A stretch of DNA of 36,790 nt from CAIQIA01 sp945861105 (GTDB lineage: Bacteria > Cyanobacteriota > Cyanobacteriia > PCC-6307 > Cyanobiaceae): the NCBI GenBank assembly GCA_947488815.1, contig CANLCC010000022.1:1-36790 (forward strand). Reading direction: 5' to 3'. How positions within the stretch are numbered: the stretch's first letter is position 1; each line of letters opens with the position of its first letter. Shown here piece by piece: positions 29,998 to 36,790 of this stretch. The notes beneath the pieces are model-generated. The model searched no databases, had not been told where the DNA came from, and worked only from the letters and a program-made list of their open reading frames with translations. The position numbers and the translations under genes were made by a program.

Positions 29998-31047
29998 TCA
30001 GAAGGCCCCTGGCACCAGCAGCCTGAAGATGCTCAGGCCATTGAGCACCGGCCCGAGGGGTTCGACGGCGCTGCGGATGCCGTCGTTGGTCTTGGCCCAG
30101 CCGTGGCGGTCCACGACGATCACATCACCGTCCCGCAGGGGCGGGTTCTGGTCAGAGCCCAGGGCCGCGGCGGGCGTGAAGGCGAGGGTGCGGCGGTTGA
30201 TGGCGCCGCTGGGCTCCAGACGCAGCAGCTCGAGGGTGTTGCGGTTGCCCCGACGGGTGATCCCGCCGGCGCTCATCACCGCCTGGGAGAGGGGGCTGTT
30301 GGCGCGGATCTGCTGGGGACCGGGTCGCTCCACCTCGCCGATCACATTGACGCTGATGGTGGCCGGCGCAAAGGTGGACGAAGCGACGGCAATCAGCTCG
30401 CTCTCGGGCTGCTGCTGCTCGGCGATGGGCACCACGACGCTGTCGCCGTCGTAGATGAGCGGATTGACACTGCCGGCGGCACCACCTTTGAGCACCGACC
30501 AGAAGTCAACGCTGAACTCGCGGGGGGCACCGCCGGCCGGATCCTGACGCTGGACGGTCACGCGCCGCAGGTCTCCGCGGGCGGTGAGGCCGCCGGCCTT
30601 CTGGATGGCCTCCACCAGGGTCGGCCAGCCGTTCGTCTGGATCGACGGCCCCGCCCCCTTGCCGTCGGCGGAGCTGAGCTGGTTGGTCTCGGCGCGACTG
30701 AGGCTGTAAAGACCCGGTCGCTGCACTTCTCCAGACACGGAAATGCGCAGGGGGCGGGTGCCGATCAGGTCGAGGTAGACCGAAGGACGCCGCAGAAAGC
30801 GCGTGTAGCCGCGGGTGATGCGCTCCCGGGCCTGGTCGATGGTGAGGCCCCACACGGGCACGCTGCCCAGCCGAGGCAGGTTGACGGTGCCATCAGGGAG
30901 CACCTCGGCCTGGGTGTCGTAACCCTCCATCTTGAAGAGCGACAGCCGCAGCCGGTCGCCGGGGCCGAGGCGGTAGCGCAGGGGGGAAGCCGCCGGGCGA
31001 GCCGGGGCCACCTGGGCGGGGGGGACGACCGCCAGAGCGGGAACCAT
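29998..31047 (-). CDS. Wza-type polysaccharide export protein
   Basis: The protein of about 349 residues has the Poly_export domain (YRLGPGDRLRLSLFKM, VLPDGTVNLPRLGSVPVWG, LTIDQARERITRGYTRFLRR) and then two SLBB segments (ISVSGEVQRPGLYSL and SVNVIGEVERPGPQQI, each followed by LVEAIQKAGGLT- or LSQAVMSAGGIT-like text). It should form part of the outer-membrane polysaccharide channel. No convincing signal peptide is seen from ATG 31047 or TTG 31056, and no in-frame start further upstream supplies one. It follows the glycosyltransferase gene by 29 bp. Confidence 0.9.
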   Translation of the reverse strand: MVPALAVVPPAQVAPARPAASPLRYRLGPGDRLRLSLFKMEGYDTQAEVLPDGTVNLPRLGSVPVWGLTIDQARERITRGYTRFLRRPSVYLDLIGTRPLRISVSGEVQRPGLYSLSRAETNQLSSADGKGAGPSIQTNGWPTLVEAIQKAGGLTARGDLRRVTVQRQDPAGGAPREFSVDFWSVLKGGAAGSVNPLIYDGDSVVVPIAEQQQPESELIAVASSTFAPATISVNVIGEVERPGPQQIRANSPLSQAVMSAGGITRRGNRNTLELLRLEPSGAINRRTLAFTPAAALGSDQNPPLRDGDVIVVDRHGWAKTNDGIRSAVEPLGPVLNGLSIFRLLVPGAF

Positions 31048-31076
31048 GGAGGGCAAAGCGCGGTCGGCGCCCGAGG

Positions 31077-32078
31077 TTAGACGACTAAGACCCGTTCCAA
31101 CGGGTGGGCCGGGCAGCCCGGCCGCCGTCCCAGCGACTCCACCATCGCCCGGCCGGCCTCCGCCAGGGCCTGCCGTCGTTCGGGCTCAGCGATGAGCGCC
31201 GCGATGGTGTCGAGCCAGGGCTGGGGATCGTCGGGGAGCAGCAGCCCCGTCTCGCCATGGCGCACACAGCCGCGGTAGGGCTCCCGGTCGGAGTAGAGAC
31301 CGACGGCACCGAGCCGTGCCGCATCGACGATCTTGACGGCAGCCCGGCCCGCATTGAAGGGGTCCTCCAGCAACGGGCACAGCAGCAGGTCGACACGGCG
31401 GCTGCCGGTCTCCTGCAGATACCGCTCCCAGTCCATCGGATGCAGCAGCCGCACCCGGGGCAGGTGGCGGAACTGCCGGTTGATGGCGAGGTCGCCGAAC
31501 AGATCCACATGGGTGTGGTCCCAGCGCTGCTGCAGGGCCGTGAGCAACGGCAGCAACCAGGCGAATTCCCGTTGATGGGCGGCGGTGCCCAGATAGGCCA
31601 GCTGCAGCCGCGGCCGCTGCAGCAGCAGGCGCGGATGGGGATCAAGGGGCAGCAGCTGGGGGGCGAGGTGGGCGTACTTGGCGGCCAGGGCGGCACTGGT
31701 GACCCAGACCTCATCAAACAGCTCCGGCACATGCCGGCGCTGGGCGGTGATGTTCTGCCGCAGCCGCCGGCGATAGGCCTCCGGGAGGCTGGTGCCGGCC
31801 GCCGGATCGAGCAGATCGTCATCCATGACGTAGATGAGGCGGCACCCCTGGCGGCGGAGGGTTCGCAGGGGACGCAGCCAGGGGGCCGGCAGGGCCCGCA
31901 CCACAAGCAGCAACCGAGGCGGCCCCGGCAGGCGGGCCAGTTCGTCGGCGGGGGCCAGGCGGCTGTCGAGGTCAAGGCGCCCGCAAGCCAGCCGCTCGAG
32001 GGGGGCCGCCAGGAAATGGTCGATGGTGGGCCCGGCCCCCTGATGCAGCAGCACCAGCGATCGCGGTCCGGGTGACAT
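31077..32078 (-). CDS. Glycosyltransferase (GT4-like)
   Basis: The 333-residue protein has LVLLHQGAGPTIDHFLAAP at its start, RLIYVMDDDLLDP, LQLAYLGTAAHQREFAWLLP and the GT-B C-terminal donor-site pattern RHGETGLLLPDDPQPW. It probably transfers a sugar in synthesis of a surface polysaccharide, consistent with the export gene that follows it. ATG 32078 was chosen over 32138 because the upstream stretch is antisense to the start of the next gene. It is divergent from the acyltransferase gene across 41 bp. Confidence 0.82.
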   Translation of the reverse strand: MSPGPRSLVLLHQGAGPTIDHFLAAPLERLACGRLDLDSRLAPADELARLPGPPRLLLVVRALPAPWLRPLRTLRRQGCRLIYVMDDDLLDPAAGTSLPEAYRRRLRQNITAQRRHVPELFDEVWVTSAALAAKYAHLAPQLLPLDPHPRLLLQRPRLQLAYLGTAAHQREFAWLLPLLTALQQRWDHTHVDLFGDLAINRQFRHLPRVRLLHPMDWERYLQETGSRRVDLLLCPLLEDPFNAGRAAVKIVDAARLGAVGLYSDREPYRGCVRHGETGLLLPDDPQPWLDTIAALIAEPERRQALAEAGRAMVESLGRRPGCPAHPLERVLVV

Positions 32079-32119
32079 CAGCGACAGCGGAGCTGGATGG
32101 GTGCTGCAGAATCCAGCCC

Positions 32120-33025
32120 ATGACGGTTCTGCCGACACCCCTGCCCGACCTGCCGCGGCACTTCGCCGAGGCCCTCTTCTTCCGTCAGGGTGACCTCGAG
32201 ACCTATCTGTTGAGACCCGAAGATTTCGGCTCCCTGGCCGAGGGCATCGGGCGCCTGCGGGCCGAGGCCTTCCGGGAGGTGTCGCCCCTCGGACCGCAGT
32301 CCAGCGATCTCGACGGTCGCGATGGCCACTACTGGCATCTGCTGGTCTGGGACCGACGCACCGGCGGGGTGGCCGGTGCCCAGCGTCTGAGCTTCTCGCG
32401 CTGGCAGCCCAGCCCCTGGGACGGCCGGTGCTCTTACCTCGAACACTGCTTTCCGGGCCTGGCCTCCGAGCTGGGCAGCGAAGGGCATCACTACCTCGAA
32501 GTGGGCCGCATCTTCGTGACCCCCCTCCACCGCGCCGACTTCCGCATTCTGCCCACCCTGCTGCGGTCGGCGGCCATGCTGGCCCGGGCCACCGACCACC
32601 GCTGGACCCTGGGGCTGATGTCGTTCTGCCAGATCGGCCAGCCCCAGGCCCTGGTGCTGCGCTTCCTCGAACGCCTGCGGCAGCCCCCCTTCTGCGCCCG
32701 TGACCTCGACCTGCCGCGGCCCCGCCATCCGGTGCCCGGCCTGGAGGACACAGCGGCGCCCTCGCCGGCCGACCTGGGCTGCACCACCTACCGCGAACTG
32801 GAACAGCTGCTGCGACAGACCGACGAACGGTTCCGGGTGCCGGGGCTGGTGCGGCTCAACGCCAGTCTCAGTGGAGCGCGGGTGGCGGGATTCTCCATCG
32901 CCCGCGACTTCAACCAGATCATCGAGATCCTGATGGCCTGTGATGGGTGGGAACCGGCTCCCGCCCAGTCCCATCCGGCTCTGGTGCTGCCCCACCGCAG
33001 CCCCTGGCTACCGCAGGGCCCGTGA
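32120..33025 (+). CDS. GNAT-fold acyl-ACP-dependent N-acyltransferase (Acetyltransf_5 / OlsB-FeeM-like)
   Basis: The 301-residue protein has the pattern of the Acetyltransf_5 group: RLRAEAFREV (46-54), DGHYWHLLVWDRRTGGVAGA and AQRLSFSRW (68-94), then LEVGRIFVTPLHR (126-138). This group includes OlsB (lyso-ornithine lipid), FeeM (long-chain N-acyl amino acid) and exosortase-linked acyltransferases, which take acyl chains from an acyl carrier protein. An ACP and a ketosynthase follow within 26 bp and 8 bp overlap, so it probably receives its acyl chain from them. The acceptor amine is unknown. Confidence 0.8.
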   Translation: MTVLPTPLPDLPRHFAEALFFRQGDLETYLLRPEDFGSLAEGIGRLRAEAFREVSPLGPQSSDLDGRDGHYWHLLVWDRRTGGVAGAQRLSFSRWQPSPWDGRCSYLEHCFPGLASELGSEGHHYLEVGRIFVTPLHRADFRILPTLLRSAAMLARATDHRWTLGLMSFCQIGQPQALVLRFLERLRQPPFCARDLDLPRPRHPVPGLEDTAAPSPADLGCTTYRELEQLLRQTDERFRVPGLVRLNASLSGARVAGFSIARDFNQIIEILMACDGWEPAPAQSHPALVLPHRSPWLPQGP

Positions 33026-33051
33026 TAGAAACCCTCAACCGCAGGTTCCGT

Positions 33052-33327
33052 ATGGCGTCGTCCCCCCCGACCGGAGCCATGACCGAAGCCCAGGCCCTTG
33101 AGGTGCTCGGCGAGTTGCTGCGCACGATCGCCGGCGTCGAACCCTCCCGGATTCAACCCTCGTGCCGGTTCGTCGAAGACCTGGGCGTCGATTCCCTCGG
33201 CATGATGGAGATGATCCTGGAGGCTGAAACGCGCTTCCGCATCTCCATCGACGCCGGCGAGCTGCCCCGGCTGCTGACGGTGGCCGACCTGCTGCAGCTG
33301 CTGCGTCAGCACGGAGCGATTGACTGA
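33052..33327 (+). CDS. Acyl carrier protein
   Basis: The 91-residue protein has FVEDLGVDSLGMMEMILEAE, with Ser48 of DSLG as phosphopantetheine site, and ends ADLLQLLRQHGAID. It lacks part of the strongly acidic helix II of the housekeeping AcpP and is likely a dedicated carrier for this cassette. ATG 33052 has AGG six bases upstream; ATG 33079 is also possible. The stop overlaps the ketosynthase start by 8 bp. Confidence 0.92.
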   Translation: MASSPPTGAMTEAQALEVLGELLRTIAGVEPSRIQPSCRFVEDLGVDSLGMMEMILEAETRFRISIDAGELPRLLTVADLLQLLRQHGAID

Positions 33328-34555
33328 GCGCATTGCCATCACCGGGTTGGGGGCGGTTTCGCCCCTGGGGAGCACCCACCCCAGCACCTGGCGATCGCTG
33401 CTGGAGGGCCGCAGTGGCCTGAAGGCCCTGGATCCGTCGTGGAGCGCCGACCTCGCCAGCCGGGTCGGTGGTGTCAGCAGCTTTGAGATCCATGCCCTGC
33501 TGGAGCCCCACCGGGCCCGGCGGCTCGACCGCTCTGCCCAGATGGGTCTGCTGGCGGCCCAGGAGGCCTGGACCCACGCCGGCCGCCCCAGCCTCGCTCC
33601 TGAGCGGCTCGGGGTGGTGTTCGGCACGGGCATGGGGGGGCTTGCCACCCTGCAGGAGCAGCTGACGGTGCTGCGGGAGCAGGGCCCAGCCCGGGTCAAC
33701 CCGCTGACGGTGCCGATGATCATGCCCAACGCAGTGGCGGCGCAGATCGCACTGTTCCTGGGGGCCAGGGGACCGCTGGAGGCACCGGTGTCGGCCTGCG
33801 CCACCGGTGCCGATGCCATCCTCTGGGGAGCCCGACTGCTGGAACAGGACCTGGCCGATGCCGTGGTGGTGGGCGGCTGTGACGCCCTGCTCAATCGCGC
33901 GGGCATGGCGGCCTTCGGGGCCATGCGGGCCCTGGCCGGCGGCGACGGCCCCCCGGAAGAGGCCAGCCGCCCCTTTGATGAACTCCGCAGCGGCTTCGTC
34001 ATGGGTGAGGGCGCCGCAGCACTGGTGCTGGAAACCGCCGCCCGGGCCCGGGCCCGCATGGCTCCGGTGCATGGCTGGCTGCGGGGGGGAGCCGTCAACG
34101 CCGATGCCCACCACATCACCACGCCCCAGCCTGAGGGCCGCCAGGCTGAACAGGCGATGCGTCAGGCCCTGGTGCAGGCCGGCGTCAGCCCGCACGATCT
34201 GCAGCTGGTCAAGGCCCATGGCACCGGCACGGTGCAGGGGGACCATGCCGAAGCCCTGGCGCTGGGCCGCCTGTTCGACAACTCGGTCGTCAACCGCCCC
34301 TGGCTGCTGGCCCCGAAGGCGGCGGTGGGGCATCTGATCGGCGGGGCCGGCGCCCTTGAGGCGGTGCTCACGGTGCTTTGCCTGCGCGAGGGACTGGTGC
34401 CCCCCCAGCGCAACTGCCCCCAGCCCGACCCGGCGCTGACCCTGCCGGTGCCCCGCTTCGTCAGCCGGCTGGAAGGCCCGGCGAAGCTGGCCATGGCCAA
34501 TGCTTTTGGCTTCGGCGGAAAGAACGTGGTGCTCGTGTTCGAGGGGCCGGGATGA
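33320..34555 (+). CDS. Beta-ketoacyl-ACP synthase (FabF-like)
   Basis: The 411-residue protein is a FabF/KAS II-type condensing enzyme: MTERIAITGLGAVSPLGSTH, active-site SACATGAD (Cys160), KAHGTGTVQGD (His300) and KAAVGHLIGGAG (His338), with NAFGFGGKN near the end. The triad is complete, so it should be active rather than a chain-length factor. The TTG start at 33320 lies inside the ACP gene, pointing to coupled translation. It is shorter than most FabF proteins only at the very ends. Its last 95 bp overlap the convergent KpsS-like gene. Confidence 0.93.
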   Translation: MTERIAITGLGAVSPLGSTHPSTWRSLLEGRSGLKALDPSWSADLASRVGGVSSFEIHALLEPHRARRLDRSAQMGLLAAQEAWTHAGRPSLAPERLGVVFGTGMGGLATLQEQLTVLREQGPARVNPLTVPMIMPNAVAAQIALFLGARGPLEAPVSACATGADAILWGARLLEQDLADAVVVGGCDALLNRAGMAAFGAMRALAGGDGPPEEASRPFDELRSGFVMGEGAAALVLETAARARARMAPVHGWLRGGAVNADAHHITTPQPEGRQAEQAMRQALVQAGVSPHDLQLVKAHGTGTVQGDHAEALALGRLFDNSVVNRPWLLAPKAAVGHLIGGAGALEAVLTVLCLREGLVPPQRNCPQPDPALTLPVPRFVSRLEGPAKLAMANAFGFGGKNVVLVFEGPG

Positions 34556-36320
34556 CGCCGGCGTAGCGCTGGCGCAGGGCGGCAGCCAGGTCCTCCGGAC
34601 CCGCCCAGCCCAGGGGATCCAGTCCCGGAGCTTCCCGGGCGATCACCGTCATGGCCGGGCTGCGCAGCCGTTGCAGCACCTGCAGCAGCAGGGGACCCTC
34701 CTGGGGGGGGCCGACAAAGTTCAGCTGGCGGATGGTGAGCACCCAGGGCGCCAACGGCCTTTGCTGGCTGTGGAGCCGTTCCACCAGGGCGGCATCGATT
34801 CCGCCAGCCGGCAGTCGCAGGCCATCAGCACTGCGGAAGACCCCGTGCTGCAGCAGGGGGCCCACCAGGGGAAGGTCGTTCAGCAGCAGCCGCGCCCCTG
34901 CGGGCACAGGCTCAGCCCGACGGTCGAGCAGCACGCGGACCCCCAGGGCCTGCAGCGCCCGGCGGGCGCTGCGATGGCTGCGGCGCTGGGCCCGCCGCTG
35001 GCAGCCCAGCACCCCCCAGGCCAACGCCAGCCCCTGGTGGCCGGCGGCCTGGACCAGCCCGGTGAGCCGCCCGGCCACCGCCAGGGGCCCAGGGCTCTGC
35101 ACCGCGTCCTCCTGCTCGAAGTGCGGTGCCACGGGGAACATGCTGGAGAACGGGAAATAACCGTCGAAGTTGCCGTTCACCTGGGTGGTATCGATCAGGT
35201 GGCGGTAAAAACGGCGGAAAAGATCGCGGTCGGAGCCCTGGGGATTGCGCCAGAAGCCAGCCAGAGGCTGTTGATCGCTCAGCCCTTCGAGGTTGAAGAA
35301 CGCCTGGCCCATCACCTTGAGGGGAACGGCATGGAACAGGGCCTGCAGCCCCACGGAGCTGTTGACGGTGATCAGTCCCCGGCAGGCGGGATGGGTCAGG
35401 ATCGGCGCAATGGGAGCATCGTGGAAATAAAGGACCCGGGCGCCCACACCGGCGGCGGCCGCGGCGGCGGCGATGAGCCGTCCGTAGTGGTGGTAGCCCC
35501 GGTCCCGGGGATGGTGTTTGAACACCAGCCGCAGGTCGGTGGGGGCATTGCGGGCAAAGGAATCGATCAGTTCTCGGATGAAGGGCTCCATGCCGGTGAA
35601 CGATGAACCCATCGTGATCTGCGTGTCGGTCGACACCTGCAGGGGAACGAGCATGAAGGGCGTACCGTCCAGAACCTTTCGCCGCAGCGACGCCTGCGTC
35701 AGCGGGTAGACCAGACCGCGCAGCACCCCGATGTACTGACAGAGAATGTCGCGGGGGGTGGGCTGCAACTTGTGGGCCTGATCAAGGATGCGATAACGAC
35801 TGAAGCAATGCAGGATGAAGATGGGGGGCTTCCAGTAACGCCTCCAGCGCATACCGGCCTCTCGGCGGGACTGGGGGATGACCTCCACCGGTGGCAGCGA
35901 GCGATAAAACGCAACGGGTTGGTTGAGGTTGGACCGGGCGTTAACGCTCATGCGCTCCAGGGTCACGTAGTTGGGTCGCGCATAACCCAGCTCAAACACC
36001 CAGCCATCAATCGTCCGCTCAGTCTGCAGTTCCTCGATCAACTCAAGGGCCAGCCGATGGGGTTCGATGAAATCGCCATACATGAACACATGCCGGATCC
36101 CGTGGCTTTCGATCAGCTCCTTCAGGAAAGGCTTCAGCTCCGGCAGGGGCCCGGCGAAGGGAACCCGCTGATGGCGGGCAAAACCGAACTCGTGCAGGGG
36201 AAGCATCAGCTTCAGCACCGGCACCCCGCGCCCCTCCAGGTGCCGGGCCAGTCGCGCAAAGAACAGGCCCAGGGGCCCCATGAGCAGCAGCACCGGACCT
36301 TCGATGGTGATGGGCTGCAA
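34461..36320 (-). CDS. kpsS: KpsS-like capsule polysaccharide protein with a C-terminal extension
   Basis: The 619-residue product begins VLLLMGPLGLFFARLARHLE. It has FELGYARPNYVTLE (109-122), KHHPRD (268-273) and VNSSVGLQALF (319-329), the pattern of KpsS-type beta-Kdo transferases that build the lipid-linked linker of group 2 capsules. KpsS is about 400 residues long; here about 210 residues follow that I cannot assign. The start is TTG 36320, needed to keep the first beta strand. The last 95 bp run antisense into the ketosynthase gene, so the final residues (SFRRSQKHWPWPASPGLPAG) are probably not a conserved domain. A frameshift or late stop in this part is possible. Confidence 0.82.
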   Translation of the reverse strand: MQPITIEGPVLLLMGPLGLFFARLARHLEGRGVPVLKLMLPLHEFGFARHQRVPFAGPLPELKPFLKELIESHGIRHVFMYGDFIEPHRLALELIEELQTERTIDGWVFELGYARPNYVTLERMSVNARSNLNQPVAFYRSLPPVEVIPQSRREAGMRWRRYWKPPIFILHCFSRYRILDQAHKLQPTPRDILCQYIGVLRGLVYPLTQASLRRKVLDGTPFMLVPLQVSTDTQITMGSSFTGMEPFIRELIDSFARNAPTDLRLVFKHHPRDRGYHHYGRLIAAAAAAAGVGARVLYFHDAPIAPILTHPACRGLITVNSSVGLQALFHAVPLKVMGQAFFNLEGLSDQQPLAGFWRNPQGSDRDLFRRFYRHLIDTTQVNGNFDGYFPFSSMFPVAPHFEQEDAVQSPGPLAVAGRLTGLVQAAGHQGLALAWGVLGCQRRAQRRSHRSARRALQALGVRVLLDRRAEPVPAGARLLLNDLPLVGPLLQHGVFRSADGLRLPAGGIDAALVERLHSQQRPLAPWVLTIRQLNFVGPPQEGPLLLQVLQRLRSPAMTVIAREAPGLDPLGWAGPEDLAAALRQRYAGVIPAPRTRAPRSFRRSQKHWPWPASPGLPAG

Positions 36321-36347
36321 GATCGCCGGGCAGATTGCGGCGTAAGA

Positions 36348-36790
36348 CTACCGGGACCGGAACGGGAATCTGTCGCCGAACAGACGCTCCTGCAGGGGTC
36401 TCCAGCGGCGCAGCAATCGGCGCCTCAGCCCCAGGGGCTGGGCGGGTTGGGAGCGCCAGTCAAGCAACTGGTCGAGGGCCAGTTCGGGTGGGATGTGGTC
36501 GCCACTGTGACGACAGACGTAGATCGGGTACTGGATCAGGGCCCCGAAGACAAGCTCGTCAAGCTGCAGCCCGCGCCCCCGCCGCGGACAGCGCAGCCGG
36601 TCGTGGGTGAGCCCCCAGCCCGCATAGAACGGCAGTCCCTGCCCATGCACCGGACGACGGCGCAGCAGGGCTTCAAAGCCCGTGAGCGAGGTGAGCACAT
36701 GCACGCCATCCACCAGTCCCAGCAGATGGTCCATGGCGCCGTGCAGCAGCACTTCGTCGGCCAGCCCTGGACAGTGACGTTCACCGGCGC
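36348..36790 (-). CDS. kpsC: KpsC-like capsule polysaccharide protein, C-terminal part (runs off the right edge)
   Basis: The last 146 residues of a longer protein are present, entering from the window edge (AGERHCPGLADEVLLHGAMD). They contain VHVLTSLTGFEALLRRRPVH, GLPFYAGWGLTHDRL and LDELVFGALIQYPIYVC, the strongly conserved end of KpsC, the partner of KpsS in making the poly-Kdo linker. It precedes the kpsS gene by 27 bp on the same strand. The KpsC-KpsS pair supports a Kps-type capsule locus that continues to the right. Confidence 0.92.
   Translation of the reverse strand, partial: AGERHCPGLADEVLLHGAMDHLLGLVDGVHVLTSLTGFEALLRRRPVHGQGLPFYAGWGLTHDRLRCPRRGRGLQLDELVFGALIQYPIYVCRHSGDHIPPELALDQLLDWRSQPAQPLGLRRRLLRRWRPLQERLFGDRFPFRSR

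Noticed and set aside
28690..31080. Open frame of 796 codons on the plus strand
   Set aside because: Antisense to dxr, the EVE gene and the export gene, all clearly coding; no motif of its own.
1..36790. tRNA, rRNA, CRISPR array, insertion sequence, integrase or prophage gene
   Set aside because: Looked for on both strands; no cloverleaf pattern, repeat-spacer array or transposase/integrase motif was found.

Overview
The window looks like a GC-rich picocyanobacterial chromosome, probably an alpha-cyanobacterium of the Cyanobium / freshwater-brackish Synechococcus type. It carries psbD, ycf4, petM, ycf39, a complete inducible CO2-uptake NDH-1 module (ndhF3-ndhD3-cupA-cupS), NTRC and a Trm1-type tRNA methyltransferase. 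GC-rich codon use is uniform, genes are closely packed and often overlap by 4 nt. No rRNA, tRNA, CRISPR array, transposase or integrase was seen, and no gap without a gene is as long as 300 bp. The strain assignment is inference from gene content.

Layout. 1-5.5 kb: photosynthesis and housekeeping (psbD 5' end; ycf4-cyclophilin; ilvN; an alpha/beta hydrolase divergent from trm1; petM; ycf39). 5.5-12.6 kb: three tandem paralogous winged-helix regulators of the OmpR/PhoB DNA-binding type without receiver domains, then ndhF3-ndhD3-cupA-cupS on the same strand. The two gaps between the regulators hold inverted repeats with the same 13-bp core, TGCATCTTTTGCA, each starting 12 nt past the preceding stop codon. 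12.6-19.2 kb: a divergent envelope locus with capB-capC on + (poly-gamma-glutamate synthase type) and capA, an HlyD-type adaptor and an NlpC/P60-like exported protein on -. 19.2-28.1 kb: malic enzyme, L,D-transpeptidase, RluE-like pseudouridine synthase, an atypical IF-1, NTRC, a DEAD/DEAH helicase with an intrinsic terminator, a YheT-like hydrolase, a 2Fe-2S ferredoxin-like protein and several small unknowns. 28.2-36.8 kb: dxr, an EVE-domain protein, then a surface-polysaccharide region (Wza-type export protein, glycosyltransferase, KpsS-like and KpsC-like proteins) enclosing a compact acyltransferase-ACP-ketosynthase cassette.

How they fit together. The NDH-1 module takes up CO2 at the thylakoid, and the three regulators beside it are candidates for its control in place of the usual LysR-type NdhR/CcmR, of which none is seen here. 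The cap locus reads as a self-contained polymer system: CapB/CapC synthesise, CapA acts at the surface, the HlyD-like protein could carry polymer across the periplasm of a Gram-negative cell, and the NlpC/P60-like protein could trim it, as PgdS does in Bacillus. The right end suggests a second, Kps-type capsule locus beside an acyl-ACP-dependent N-acyltransferase cassette. The regulator/NDH unit and the cap unit are the best candidates for undescribed systems; both functional readings are inference from family and context.
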